Source: Gnetum montanum (taxonomy: Eukaryota; Streptophyta; Gnetopsida; Gnetales; Gnetaceae). From it: a DNA stretch of 64,000 nucleotides. Location: positions 1,365,967 through 1,429,966 of the forward strand of contig MNCI01006793.1 of assembly GCA_015680685.1 (NCBI GenBank), given 5' to 3'. A model generated the notes under the pieces. The model did not search any database and was not told the origin of the DNA. It was given only the letters and a program-made list of their open reading frames with translations. The first letter of the stretch is position 1, and each line of letters begins with the position of its first letter. This document shows positions 1 through 12,480 of the stretch, piece after piece. The translations under genes were made by a program, and so were the position numbers.

Positions 1-1376
1 GCCAAGTTACTTGGGAGAGAAGTTAGGTGAGATATTTTTAAAAATGTAACTTCCCTACCTACCTTGGAACCCAATAAAAAGGCTTCAAGGGTCAAGGAAG
101 AAGGGGGATCATATCATCACTTCTCACATCACTTGGAAGACTTTTGGGAGAAGACTTGTCATCTCATTTTGAGAAGGCTACAAGTTAGCACTTGGGCTCT
201 TACTTGGAGACACTTGAGGTCTTGAGAAGAGCTTTGTAAAGAAGAAAGTGTGAACGATTGCTTGCGAGATGGCTTGCTAGAATAAAGATTTCAGCCTCTT
301 TGTCATGGTCCTGTGAGTTATGTATTTTATTTTTTGTTTTGTTTAAATTGTTTAGCTAGTGGTTTAGATAGTATCATCCTTGGCAAGTAATTTTGGGATT
401 TTTAGATTGCTCTTACTGTTCTTGTTGCCCGATAGAAATTTCTATTAAAATTTTGCCATAGAAGCGCTTGTGTTTAAAAGCCTTAAGAGCATTTTAGTAG
501 TAAATTTCATTATTGTGCAACGTGTGGGAACTGCTATTGGGATTGTTGTAAGAGAGCCTCTGTTTGTAGTCACGCCGTTGAACAATTCAGTAGTCGAGAG
601 GGTTCAGAAAATCTTTGGTATTTTGATGGGACCAGAATAGCTTCTTTTTATCTTTAAAGTGAATTCTCGTGGTATTTCAATCAGAAATTGTCAAGTCTTT
701 TAAAGGTTCTGTTTGAATGCAATCGTTGACATCTATTATCTAGTCAAAATGGAGTCTCGTACGTGGTAGTTTACGCAGCAATTTTTGGTAGCATAATAGG
801 ATTGTCTTGAAGATATTGCTTGTTTGAGCCTTGGAAGTTTGAACAATTCGTAGATATTGAATTTGGGATAGCTTTATTGCGAAGTGTTTACTCGTGTCAT
901 TTTACCTTGTTTAAATATTTGAGGTCTACACAAATCTGCTTTCTTTTCTTTTCTGCTTATTTCCATCGAATCTTGCTCTATTTCTAGTTTTCTTGTGGAA
1001 CTATCTCTTTCTCTAGGGAAAATTAGGAGTAGATTGTGGAGTTGTGCTCAAATGTTTTTGCAAAATTTTATTTGTTACAAGTAGGTATTATAAGGACCAC
1101 GTAGACTAGGCAGTTGAACAAAATAGGAAATTTTTAACAACTCACAATACTTGACAAAGTTGGCTAAATCTCTTTAAAAGTAAGTCATTTGTAGTTTACA
1201 CAACGCAATCGTTACATTTCTCACAACCGCACGCTGCAATAGCACATAAACATACTCACATTAACTACTGAGTTTATTTGGAGGTATCTGGGCCTTGGTG
1301 TTGCCAGAGACCAGTAGGCGCCTAAATTCTGTTCGAGGACACTCGTTGGCGGTCACGTCCCAAACGGTCGCTAACA
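1..1376 (+). repeat. Group III terminal repeat, copy 1 (LTR-like)
   Basis: This segment matches 22512-23848 over its whole length at high but clearly decayed identity, so it is one copy of a repeat of about 1.34 kb. The second copy opens TGTTGGGC, so only a few bases of copy 1 lie before the window. It ends CTAACA, which gives the TG...CA ends expected of an LTR. A degenerate TATA stretch (CAATAAAAAGG) lies near base 72, where the second copy has TATAAAA. I see no open reading frame that looks coding. It could be a solo LTR or the 3' LTR of an element lying outside the window. Confidence 0.7.
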
Positions 1377-1619
1377 CTTAGATTGTTTAGGACATGGCTA
1401 GTCTAGGTTATGCATGTGATGCTGACTGTCTTCTGTATCATCCTTAGGTGAGTTAATTTTGTGAGAAGAAGCCATTCTAATGGTGTGCTGTTCACCGTTA
1501 TTTCTATGTTCTTGATTAACTGATTAACCCAAAGGCTCGTGAAGGCTCACAACGATGTGAGTGATATCCCTTATGTTCTATTAGGTGTACAAACACTTAG
1601 TCCTCGGCAACGACGCCAA
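1377..1619 (-). mobile_element. Leader and primer site of a reversed Athila-like element
   Basis: Read on the minus strand, the bases directly inside the LTR at 1620-2396 are TTGGCGTCGTTGCCGAGGAC (1619 to 1600). This is the primer-binding site complementary to the 3' end of plant Asp-tRNA, typical of Athila-type elements, with two transition changes. The following leader continues to about 1377, where it is cut by the group III repeat. No gag is present. Confidence 0.65.
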
Positions 1620-2396
1620 TGATGAACGGCGAGGTACCCCTACACTCAACCATACGAAATGAGCATAGCACGCACAATCTGGTCGAACTCCGCAGACTAA
1701 ATGCCTAAACGTCCCATGGAACACTTGGGGTTAATCGTTCGTTGTCTTCCCAGACTTACTTGTTGTTATCACGGTGTATGGTTAAGTAAGTCCGAGGTAT
1801 ATGATTTTTTTGGTATTTTACGGTTTATCTCCTATGCTAAACGGTGAAGGGTTGAGAGACTAAAGCTAATTCTAACTATAGCACTAAGTCCTAGCGTCAG
1901 CATCCATTCCCACTTGTCGTACACACGCTGAACTGTGCAACTGTGGCTACCAAACACTAATCGTTACTGGGATTACCACACGTAACGCACGTGCTCGAAG
2001 CGNTAACCAAGTTGTACTCATGCCGCGTTACTAGGAAAGAAATAAATAACATTAATTAAACCTATCCATGCACTACAAGGTTTATCCACAAAGCTCATCT
2101 TTATTGCCGTACACAACTTGCGTTCAGGTACAAAGCTGCTCGAATAAAGGACCATTCACTTGGGGGACTCCTACTGCAGGCACATGGAAAATATTCTATC
2201 TCTGGGGTGATCAATCCACCAGAGCTTTGCTACTTTACGCCTAGGATGTGGAATGAGGGGAGTGCCACCTCTTATTTATAGATTTGGTGGCGGACCACGA
2301 TATCGCGTACGCGATATCGCAGGAAACGACGTGATATTGCGGCGGATGTGATATCGCGTATGCGATATCATGGCCTGTGCAATCCACGTCTGATCA
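1620..2396 (-). repeat. Reversed LTR of Athila-like group II (variant C')
   Basis: On the minus strand this runs from TGATCAGACG to TTCATCA and is followed at once by an Asp-tRNA-type primer site. Its R-U5 half aligns with the LTRs at 18232, 40942 and 48583 (shared GCTTCGAGC..., GGTAATCCC..., GGGTACCT blocks). The TATA box TATAAATA is the complement of 2273-2280. U3 holds two long palindromes (2298-2319 and 2349-2370) where the other copies carry CGATG-type repeats. The LTR cuts a group I protease sequence at 2397. One undetermined base (n) is present near 2003. Confidence 0.8.
2298..2370. repeat. Two EcoRV-type palindromes in the LTR U3
   Basis: Positions 2298-2319 form a perfect 22-bp palindrome whose core is GATATCGCGTACGCGATATC. 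Positions 2349-2370 form a near-perfect second copy. They lie about 20-95 bp upstream of the TATA box in the transcription sense of the LTR, a plausible enhancer position. Confidence 0.85.
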
Positions 2397-2401
2397 ACGT
2401 T

Positions 2402-4110
2402 GGTTGTGGATCCTTCATTAACATGCATCCAATGTATTTTAAATTATCCTATGCATATGGTTATGAATAAAGGGATTGTAGTTACTTTTCCATTTCTGGG
2501 ATTAACCTTGATTTCGATATTGTGAAATGTTGATGGTGTTAACTTCTCCTTCTTTGATGAAGGAGGAATCATCACTACATGGATGACTTTCTCATTAGCA
2601 AGAATATCCTCACTAATGGGTATGGAAGTCAACATTTTGCCTAGCACCTCATGATGTGTGGCATAAGTCATGATTAGGTCATATATGCTTAAAGTTATGT
2701 TTTTTTTTGCTTCAGGGATTGCCTAACTTGGTCCATTGCATTGAGGAAGCTTTTATTGTTGGTTGTGGACTTGTTGCCCTAGTTGTGCGTTACTTTCTTC
2801 ATGCATCCCAAAATACGAGCTTTAGCTTAAGGATCTAGCTATTGTGGATCTTTATTTTTGTTTTGGTTATGGGATTTGGTGTCCTTCTATGGCTTGTTGA
2901 TTAAAGGGGTTAGGGTAGAGGAGATCATGGGTATAGTCAAAATGAGAGTGGGCTTTGGTGGACCCACTTCCTTTCATGCCTCCGTATGCTTGTCTTTCTT
3001 ATTGTCAAGCTTTTTCTTATGCTTCTTTCTTTCTTTGGCTAAAGTTTTTTGGTTGTTATCCATTGGATGTGAGGAAGAGGTAGTAGCATTGGCCACCATA
3101 GAGGGTCATTGCACTATTCATTGGGCTAGGGCTGTTTGGGTTATATTGGATTGGGGGACCTTGATGATAAAAGATTTCCTCAGAGGAACTTGTGATGGTA
3201 CTCTTATGACAAAAAGAGTTCTTAAGCTAGGGGAGCTAAAGAAGCCCTTTCATCATAGAGGGGTACCTGAATCATGAATGGTTCTCTTGCAAGTCTCTGA
3301 TCATCATCAATGTTGAATGTTAAAATAACATAAGGATTGTCATTAGCATTCAATGCACCTTTGTAAACCTGCATTGACTAGTTTTATGGCTAAACTACAT
3401 TGGAATCATCTAAGACTAGCTCCCCGCTATCTATTATCCTTTGTAGGTCATCCTTTAGTACAAGGTAGAAGTTTGTATCATGATCAGGTAGTTGGTGATA
3501 GTTGTAGAAGTGGCCTAACTTGAAGTATTTAGGTAGTTGTGGATCATTCTTTGTTGCTTGAGTGAAATCTTTTGAGTGGCTTCAGTCATTTATTTATGTT
3601 GCATGCATTCACTTTTTAATAGTTGGTCTAACAACTTTGATGGTTATAATGGAAATGTAGTGTATTTTAACCTATGCTTCCTTTTGAAGTTAGGTTTGGT
3701 TATTCTTAATGTAGTGGCCCTAGAAGTTGATGATTGGTTATTGCGATCATTAGTAGGAGCCTTGGGTGGATTGGCCTTTGGCCCTTTTTTTGTAGTATTT
3801 TTTTCTTTTGTCATAGTTGCTACGGTCATGTTGTTTTATTTGCTGGTTTCTTTGTCTCTTTGAGTATCCTAGTTTTTATCTACTATATAGGTTGGATCAT
3901 GACTAGCCTCTGCAACATCCTCTATATTTTTAGTTTAGACTTGATGAAGTCATTAACTACTTTCTTAAATATGGCTAATAAGTGGGCTTCACCTATAGGC
4001 TCTAGTATTTTATTCAGTAGTCCATTCTATTACTAGATGAACTTCTGTACAGGTTCTACGGACCCCTGCTTGACCTTCATGAGTTGGTCAAGCATTTTAT
4101 CATAAATTTT
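2402..4110 (-). pseudogene. Group I gag (3' half) to protease fragment, reversed
   Basis: The minus strand reads from the middle of gag through the zinc-knuckle region to the start of the protease. It parallels element B (about 11600-13330) and element 4 (about 53180-55240). Recognisable pieces are the gag stretch MLDQLMKVKQG-like near 4100, a degraded knuckle YHQLPDHDTNFY near 3480, and the pre-protease block LTSIPISE at about 2610. The protease is cut just after the motif reading HVNEGS, where its relatives read HVDDGA or HVDDVA. At 2397 it joins the reversed LTR, and at 4110 it joins unrelated gene-copy A sequence pointing the other way. Frameshifts and stops make it non-functional. Confidence 0.75.
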
Positions 4111-4545
4111 TTCTTCAATGTCCCATGGTCTTGGTGATAGTTTGGGATATTAGAAAGGGGCTAGAAGTGATTCAAATCAAAATAAATTTTTTTCATATTT
4201 TTTCTAATGGTTTTCCTATGGTCGGTTTGGTGCTAAGTGTGAAATTTGGTTGAATGTTGGGTGTAGTCATGCATTGTGTGTAGAATATCTTCTAAGTTGT
4301 GAATTTAGTCCTATATTGTCACTTTCCCATTCTTAGTACTAAACTGTCAATTCCATGTTTTTCGGTTGTAATCAGTCATTGTTATAATTTTAGTTTTAAA
4401 TAATCATTTTATGTAAACTATTTCAAATTTTTTCTAAGTGTTATTTTATATGTTTAATAATTATAAGACTTTTGTTTTAAGTTTGCATGATTATAATTTG
4501 TGATGGTTGGGTGTTATAGGGCCTTCTTGAAGCCCATCTTGGTGG
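4111..4545 (+). repeat. Duplicated end of intron 1 and start of exon 2 of accessory gene A
   Basis: This stretch repeats 5690-6220 in the same orientation, including the intron end GTTATAG|GGCCTTCTT and the first codons of exon 2 (AFLKPI-like). Here it sits upstream of exon 1 rather than after it. A partial tandem duplication of the gene, or two joined copies, explains this. The left edge at 4110 is also the breakpoint with the reversed gag fragment. Confidence 0.6.
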
Positions 4546-4585
4546 TAATATCCTTTCTAGTTTTTGTGCCCAAGTTGTAATATCA

Positions 4586-7500
4586 ATGCCTATGACTACT
4601 ACCAACGTTAGTGTGATTATAGGCATCTCATCCATCAATGCTAACATAGTCATCCCAAGACTACTAGAATTCAAAGGTTTTTCAGTATTTTATGCACCAA
4701 CCTTCTGTAGTATGTTAAGGAAGAAGGCACCTACAAAGAACCTTGCTTTTGAGGAGGTAGATGAAGCTACCCATGACCTATCCCACCTTCCTCATCCCAA
4801 GATTGGAGAAGTTTCTACCATTGGTTTTCCTAGGTACACATCCTTACCTATTTTTTCCATTTATTCCATCTATTTCATTTATTGGGTTTATGTCATGTAT
4901 TCAATTCTTTAGATCTTAGCTTGGGTATTTATTAATTTATAATTTTTTAAAAATCCTATTGTAATTTTAGGTCATGTTTATTTTTTTTAGTGTTACTTGG
5001 ATTTTGCATTTTTTTTCCATTATAGAATAAATGCAATTTCCCATGAATTCCATGGATTTTCTACTTTTTTCCACTCAAAAAGGCAACACTAGTTGTCGAT
5101 TTTTTTTCCCAAGTAAACAACTATGTTTTTCAATTTTTCAATTTTTTGGGATTACTTTCTACTATTTTCTGGTGAATCTAATTTTTGAACCACTGAATTT
5201 CACCTCACAGTTAACTTTTTTATATTGTTTTTGTCATGCTGTGTCAAGTGGGTTTTCCATTTTTAGCTATTTTTAGTGTAAGTTTGGCATTATTTGTATA
5301 GTAAAAGGTTATGAATTTTTTAGTTTGATGGTTATGAATGTTTAGTTTATTGTTCAAGGATAACAATGGTGGTGGAATCATCAAATTTGGATGAACATTT
5401 TGCTTCCAGAGAGTGTTTATCTTGACTCATATAAAATGGGGTTTCAGTTAGGATGGCCATTGTTAGGTTAATTTTGTAATTTGTTTTATGAAAAATTGGT
5501 TAATAATTTTTATTTTTCTTATTGTGGGGTTATAGATCATGTCTTTATGATTCCAACATCTATGGAATCATCAAATTTTGTTAAGTAGTTAATTGTTTAC
5601 CAATGTTTCCATAAGGTTGCCCAAAATGAAGGTCTTAAGGCTATTACGCATTTACCCTTGTGAAGATGGCCAATGTTGAGACTTTGAAAAAATTTTCCCA
5701 TCAACATCCCATGATCCTAGGGATATTCTTAGATGTTAAAAAGGGTCTAGAGGTGATTTGGATTAAATTAATTTTTTAAAATATTTTTCCCCTATTGTTT
5801 ATTATGGCCAGTCTAGTTTTGGTGTTGTTAAATTTCATTGAATTTTGGTTTATGTACTTAGGTTGTGTTTTGAAATGTTTTCTAAGTATGGAATTTAACA
5901 TGAAAATTGAAATTTTAGTTTTACACTGTGATTTTCATGTTTTTGATTCCAAACTATCAATTCCATACCTTTAGTCGTGAACAGTCATTTTCATAGTTTT
6001 GGTTTTAGATTATCGTTTCTATTAAGTGTGAATTATTTCATTCAGTATTTTTCCTAAGTGTTATTTCCATGTTGATGTGTTCTTTGGTTGTAGATATAGT
6101 TTGGTATGCTCATGGGATGTTGTAGTTGTAATGTTCTTGTTGTTATGAAGTTTTGATTATGTGTTGGATATTACAGGGCCTTCTTAAAGCCCATCTTTGT
6201 TATCATAGAGTTGGTGGGTGTCTTGTGTTACATCCACATGCCTAGTCCTAATACTCCATCCCCTCACATTAAGTGGGAAAACTATTCACTATGGATTAGG
6301 CCAGGAGTAGGGGAGTTCCTCAATGGTCATACTTAGCTTCTAAAATAGTAGTAGCCATCATGCAAACCATTATGATTTGCTCCTCCAACATGATTTTCAA
6401 GTTCCTAGTTTATGATCTTGAGGTCCATGCAGAGGGAAAAGCACATGATGACACCACCACTATGGGCACTCCCATATTATCAAAAAATTGGGCGATGTTT
6501 GAATTTAGGTAGTACCGCATGGATAACACCTTGTTGGTGGGCCATCATGTGCACACCTTATTCCAAAACCATCGAGGCACTATCTACTATATAGAGGGGT
6601 ATGTGTAGTTATTATAATTTTTAATTTTGGTTTATTATTTTTCTTGTTATGAAGTTAAGTTGTAATAAATTTTTTTATTTTTACTTACCTACAAGTACAG
6701 GGTAAATGATCAAGGATTAATCAAGGATGACAAACGTTTACCCTTGGCCTAAAGCATAATGGGGTTGTTCACCAAAAGTCCAATAATAAGGCTTTAGTTG
6801 ATGGACCAATTGAAGGATGAGTTTGATAATTATATCAAACATCATCATAAGGCTTACTAGAGGTGTCTAGAAAATGGGATGATCCATAAAGGATGGGAAA
6901 GCCCATAGCAAAATGTAGAAGTAAACCCATCTCCTAGAGCTCCAAGGATTCCTTTTTCATACAGGTAAAGTAAGTACATGGTTTGTTGATTTTGGTTATC
7001 TCTAGTCATTTACTTATTTTGGCTTTGGTTCTTTAAGTGGCTATGCTGGTTTGAATTTGATTATGTTTCTTTTACATGATGCACCTATGTTAAGACTAAC
7101 GGGCTATTTTTGTTATGGTGTAGGAGTTGTGCCATTAGTTGAAGTGACTATAATCACTTTAACATGAGTTGAGGAGACATTGATCCTCAAGTTTGGTAAG
7201 GTGGAACCTATCCAGTATTGGTTAGTGGATGATGCACCCAAGGCCATCTAGGTAAGTATTGTTCATGATGGCCTATTGGACATCTTCATGATCCCGAGCC
7301 CCATGATTCTCACTACGAAAATGATTAACATCATTGACTCCTTTAGCAAAGGAGTCAAGAGATTTGTCATCCATGTTCATGATATGACTATTAGCTTAGA
7401 TGTTAATGAATCCACCTTCAATGACCCCTTTGGTGTTCCTAATGAGACCATGATGATCATCAACAAAGCAAGGAAGGAGGTGGATCACCAAGAGGAATTT

Positions 7501-8119
7501 GAAAAGTCATTAAATAGTTGTCATGGTAATAAGGGACTCTCTCTAAACTAGTTCCAAGTTTTGAAGGCTAGAGAGGTGTATCCCTTATTCCAATCCCATG
7601 TGTTCCCTAAGAAGCTTTTGTAGGGGAAGATAATGGCCATTGAGCAAGCATTGACCATGAAGAAGATCCTAACCAAGAACTTCTAATTTAACTAGGCTGC
7701 TCATTTGGTTTTTGGGCTATAGAGTAAAATCCTAAAGTTCCAAGTAAATCTTACAATGAAGTGTCATGTGCATTTTGCCTTTTTTTAGCTTATCTATGGA
7801 GGTTTTTAGAGTTCTTGATAGTGAAGAAGAATGGACGATGGGTGACTCATGACCCATCCCAACTCACTAAGCCTTAGATAAGGCACCTTGTTTAGACCAC
7901 ACATGCCCAAGACCCATCTAAGGATTTGAGTGAATCGTTGTCCATCACCACCAAAGGCTTTGGTGGAAAATGTTGTGCATACCCTAATAGCATAATGAGG
8001 GAGCCCCATGTTGAGTAAGGCAACATGGAAAAGGCCAAAAGGTTATTTGCTAAAGTTGAGGGCCTAGCTAGAGCAAAACTTAAGAGGCCTTTTTTGTTGA
8101 GACAACACAATTTGTAGAG
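4586..8119 (+). pseudogene. Accessory gene copy A (FCP1/NIF-like domain plus unknown domain), truncated
   Basis: This is a plus-strand copy of the gene found antisense in elements B and 4. Exon 1 ends near 4833 (KAPTKNLAFEEVDEA; donor AG|GTACAC). Exon 2 is 6177-6598, exon 3 is 6701-6964 and exon 4 starts at 7124. All have AG acceptors and GT donors at the borders used by copy C. Exon 2 carries IIELVGVLCY and RPGVGEFL, then NTLLVGHHVHTLFQN. This is the FCP1/NLI-interacting-factor layout, but without Asp at the usual nucleophile place. Exon 4 carries FNDPFGVP and YPLFQSHVFPK, shared with the other copies. Several stops are present, and the 3' end is removed at 8119 by the LTR of element B. The domain name rests on motif recognition only. 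Confidence 0.7.
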
Positions 8120-9601
8120 TGAAACACCATGAAAATTTGCATATTATAATCATTTTTCATCATGCAGCCTTCACCCCATGAAACCCAAGGCAAAACTTCA
8201 TTGTAAATGTGAAGATTGTAATCCATGGGGGACAATCTCACATGCTTCCTACTTTTGGACCTGAAAAATGCTTCATAAGTAGTCAAAGACTCATTCCATA
8301 AGTGAGAAAGACTACCGAGTGTCTATATTTAGGCTTGGGAAGGTCAAAAATGTCTTCTGGGGTGCCAAAAATTGTAATTTTATGGGTTTTACAAGGGGTA
8401 TATACTTTTCTAAGCTAGAGACACCTTCACAAGGGAAGTCTCACCTACCCTTAATGTGGAGAGGTAGATCTCAACGTGGAGAAGTCGAGGGAGACATAAT
8501 GCCCATTGTGGAGGAGTTTGGTCTTCTTTCCTAGCATGAAAACCCTCATCCTCAGCATGAAGGCTTCTCACCCCAGCATTGAAACTTCTCTTCACTAGTG
8601 TGGAAGCTACATGAACAAGATTTTTGCAGTCTAATGACCTAAAAGTTGACCAACCACTTCAAAAAGGATGGTAGAAGGCTCAACATGGAAGATCTACCTA
8701 TAGCGTAGAAGGTGTCTCCACATTACTATTTATAGTAAATGGAATGGCCATGGGGATTTAGTACTTACTATATATGGAAACCCCCAAAATTTGGTCACCC
8801 ATCTTACCTGTACGACAAAAAAATTTGCAGAAATTTGTAGTCAATCTATTAGCCAATTTGCAGCAAAAATCATGGCCTAAAACCTATAAAACCAAAATCC
8901 CAACACCTCTTTTAGGTTCCACACTTTGGCATATTTCAAGCACATAGTAATTTTGGCTTTTAAGAGCTCTTGTAGTCTTGTAGAAATGCACCTTATTAGA
9001 GCTTTCCAATGTGGAACCCTTGCAGTCCTGTTACCCCTGTTGTAACCGCCCCCCTTCCTACCCTATGAGACTTGTGGATTTCTAGTGTTAATGTTACATT
9101 TTTGGGACTTTCAACCCATAGCATAGAGTAATCTAGTAGCCAAATTTCTTACTTTTCTCATCCCTAGCAGTGATCAAAGTTTTATATCTACAGTTTATAG
9201 TATAGGAGGTTTGAAAGCATTAGAAGTGGCTTAGCAGCTAGACTGTGGAGCAGATCTCATCAGCTTCAATAGGCATTGAACTCCTACCCTAGTGAACCCT
9301 CCTTTGCGCTCTCATGGGCATTTCTTATACACATTTCTGAAACTCATTTTTTATTATTTTAAATAAAGTTTTAGAGTTTCATTTTGTGTGTAATCTACAT
9401 TTGCTTTCTGTTTTCCAAATTTGTAATTTTTGCATTTTATTTTTTGAATCCATCATTTTGCATTTTGTAAGTCCTTGGATCATCTTTTTAATCATCCAAG
9501 GTACCTTGAATTCCATTTTTTGGAGGCCTTAGGGATTCAGGACTAAGGCTACTACACTAGATCCCTCAATTTTGTAGTGACTGATTTTTCTGATTAGAAT
9601 A
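8120..9601 (+). repeat. 5' LTR of group I element B
   Basis: It starts TGAAACACCATGAAAATTTG, as do element 4 (49864) and, on the minus strand, element 3 (36842). It ends just before a primer site related to theirs. The TATA box TATAAAA is at 8885-8891. Between about 8430 and 8720 there are repeats of AACGTGGAGAAG- and AGCATGAAGGCTTC-type units, the counterpart of the palindromic arrays in the other group I LTRs. It interrupts accessory gene copy A. Its 3' partner is not in the window. Confidence 0.75.
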
Positions 9602-9625
9602 GTTTTGTAGCACTAGAAAGAGGGC
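9602..9625 (+). other. Primer-binding site of element B (degenerate)
   Basis: GTTTTGTAGCACTAGAAAG aligns with the element 4 site AAATTGGCGCTAGAAGC and the element 3 site GTTTTTGGCACTAGAAG. All three lie directly inside an LTR end. I cannot name the tRNA. Confidence 0.6.
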
Positions 9626-10499
9626 CTCCACCCAATTTCTATGACTAGATCTATCTTTCCCACTATCTACATTGTCACTTGTAGGCTTTTCTAGTTTTTT
9701 TGTAAAAAAAAAATTTTAAAAACCAATGTTGCCCCTTCCCCCCAGTGACCAAAACTATAATGTGAAAGTCGTAGGTGGTTGGGTGTTGGTTTTTCATAGC
9801 AACTGTTATAAATTTTTTTGCCTAAAGCCAATGTTGATACCTTTTCCCATCTTTTCCTTTTTACTACCAATTTTTTCCAATTTCCAAAGTGGGTGGTGCA
9901 ACACTTATGAAAACCATCAAACTTCCCAAAGTGAGCTTTACCCCATATTTCCTAGCTAAGAAAATTGACAACCTACTAAAACCAAGTTCAAGTGGAAAAA
10001 CACCAACCTTCCACTTTGGTTTTCACCCTTTTCCCCCTCATCAATGTTGGATTAGAAAAATGAGAGATTTTCCTCATATCACCACCTTCTTTTCACCCCT
10101 ACCATAGGTAGTGTAGAGGTAGTTAAGGAGCTAGCATGGATGAGGCTTGTTACCAACTTTTTTAACTTTCTATTTTGGGAAAATGGGTAAACCCACCAAA
10201 CTCCCACTTACTAATTATAGAAAGTGCTCAATTTTCAGCCATTTTTCTTTTTCTTTTTTTTTTACCATTTTTGAATTCCACTTGTTGGGATTTCCCTCTA
10301 TTTTTGCCTTTCATAATGTGTTTTAAGCCATTTTTAGCACTATAATGATGTCTTTTTAGTAGTCCACCAAATTCTCTTTCACCTTCATTGGCAAAGGTCC
10401 TAGCTAACAAGCCATGATGATCTATGACCTCAAATACCATGCTATCATTGAATGTAAGTAGTCTTTGAGGTTTAGGAGGAAACATTTTGACTTTGTGGC
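9626..10499 (+). other. Untranslated leader of element B
   Basis: No convincing coding sequence is seen between the primer site and recognisable gag. The stretch is AT-rich with long T runs. The gag start codon cannot be fixed because the N-terminal part has decayed. Confidence 0.45.
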
Positions 10500-12480
10500 C
10501 TGTAGGCTAGCATGTTGATTCTATGTTTAGAAGCAAAACCCAAAAGAGAGTTTGAACTCATCCATTGCAATGGCAAAGAGCACATACATTCCCACTATGA
10601 TCAAACATCCCTCATCAATATCTATGAGGGTATCCTAGCCCAATTGATTGAGATGGAGGAAGAGGATGGAAAGAATAGGTCAAAGGAACAATAGGAAGAG
10701 GAGGATGAGTTTAGGATAGAATCTAAGCCCAAAAATATCCTAGGAGGGTTGTTCCAGCAAACAACCCCCAAGGCTATCAAGCCTTTCCCTCATACCTTTG
10801 TTTTCTTCATGGGCATGGTACCACCATCTTCCACTCCCTATCACCCTACAATGGCTGATCCTTCGTTAGTAATAGCCACACATCAAGCTTGATTGTTGCC
10901 ATAGGCAACAACCTATAATCCATCGATGCCTTTTACTACATAGCTCTAATCCATATAGTCATTATGGTGGTTTTCACCACCACAAATCCATTAACTGCCT
11001 ATGTGCAATCCACCATGGAACCCTAAGAAACTTAGAGGTCACATACCCTCTTTATCTCATTTATGCCTTAGGTATTGGCACAAACATCCTTTTCCTTGTT
11101 AATGCAACCACTTCCTTTCATCCTGCAGCCAATAGCAAGGCCACAAGCCTCACAATAGATGTCACAACCATATGTACAAGCCCTATAGCCAACAAGGCCA
11201 TCATAGGACCTAGATCAGGTCTTTTAGATGATCTAGAACTTGATGGAGAAGATAAAGAGGCTAAAAGTTTCTACTTCCCAAAGTGTCAAGATTATGAATT
11301 CCTACCAAGATGACCACATTAGTCTTATGGTTCCATCCTTGATAATTCCTCCTAGTGTCGCTATTTCCCATTTCAGCAAATACAATAGAGAAGCTAACCC
11401 TAATGCTCACCTTATAACCTTAAAATTTGAGTGTTTGTTGTTGCATCCATGGCCTCATATCATCATGAGGATTTTTCCTATGTCCTTTATTGGAAAAGCG
11501 CTTGATTGGTACTATGTACTACCTAGAGGATCCATATCCTCTCTTGAGGACTTGATAGCCCAATTTATTAATTGATTTAATTATAACTTGAAGCCCAACA
11601 CCATGCTTGACCAACTCATGAAGGTCAAGTAGGGATCCCTTAAGCCCACACAGAAGTTCATCCAATGGTGGAATGAACTACTGAAAAAAATACTAGAGCC
11701 TATAGTTGAAACACACCTTTGGCTACATTTAAGGGGACTGTTAATGACTTTGTCAAGTCCAAAATTTACTACCTTGACCTAAAATCCCTTAGCCAAGCAT
11801 TCTCTTAGACAAAGAACATAGAGGATGTTGCAGAGCCTAGTCATGATCTTGCTTATGTATCATACAAAAACCAACACACGTGGAGAGACAAGAAAAAGAA
11901 AAAACAAAAAAACATTGTGATAGCAATAATGACCAAAGAGGTGAAGATAATTAACCAAGGGCCTAGGAACAACCCATCCAAGGCCCCCCCACTAATAATC
12001 ATGAAAACTAACCATCAACCTCTAGGACCACCACATCAATTACAACTAGGTCAAATGTTGAGTGAAAGGAACAAAGCAAGTACACTACCTTACCTTTGAA
12101 ACCATTAGAGTTGCTAGATCAACTGTTGAAGAGTGGGTGCATGTAATACACATAGACGATCAAAGCTACTTGAAAAAATATGAGTGTCTATGTAAAATAG
12201 CCAAGGATTCCACTTGAGAAACAAAGGATGCCCCCCAATTTCCTAGGTGCTTTAAACTAGATCACTTTTACCACTATCACCAACTACCTAGGCATGACAC
12301 TAACTTCTATCTTAGGCTGAAGGATGACTTGCAAAAAATGATAGATAGGGAAGAGCTAGTCTTAGGTGCTTCCAACCCAGTTTCATCCCAAAATCAATAC
12401 ATGCAAGTGTACAAGGACCTATTGAATGCTAATAACCATTCTTATGTTATCTCACCATTTAACATTGATGATAATTAGAG
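10500..12480 (+). pseudogene. gag of group I element B
   Basis: This region encodes a degraded capsid polyprotein of a Tat-like Ty3/gypsy element. The first part (10512-10690, REFELIHCNGKEHIHS) aligns with element 4 gag (QEFIPSPYD...). A Pro/Gln-rich stretch follows. The capsid core lies at about 11240-11640 with motifs FSKYNREANPNAHLITLK, FPMSFIGKALDWYYVLP and LEDLIAQFI. A zinc-knuckle-like HFYHYHQLPRHDTNFY is near 12265-12310, with the cysteines replaced. Stops and frameshifts interrupt it throughout. Orientation and order match gag at 51771-53987. Confidence 0.8.

Noticed and set aside
2858-3277. 139-codon plus-strand frame with hydrophobic stretches
   Set aside because: The minus strand here carries the gag-protease linker, and the same hydrophobic shadow appears opposite the linker of element B at 12620-12868.
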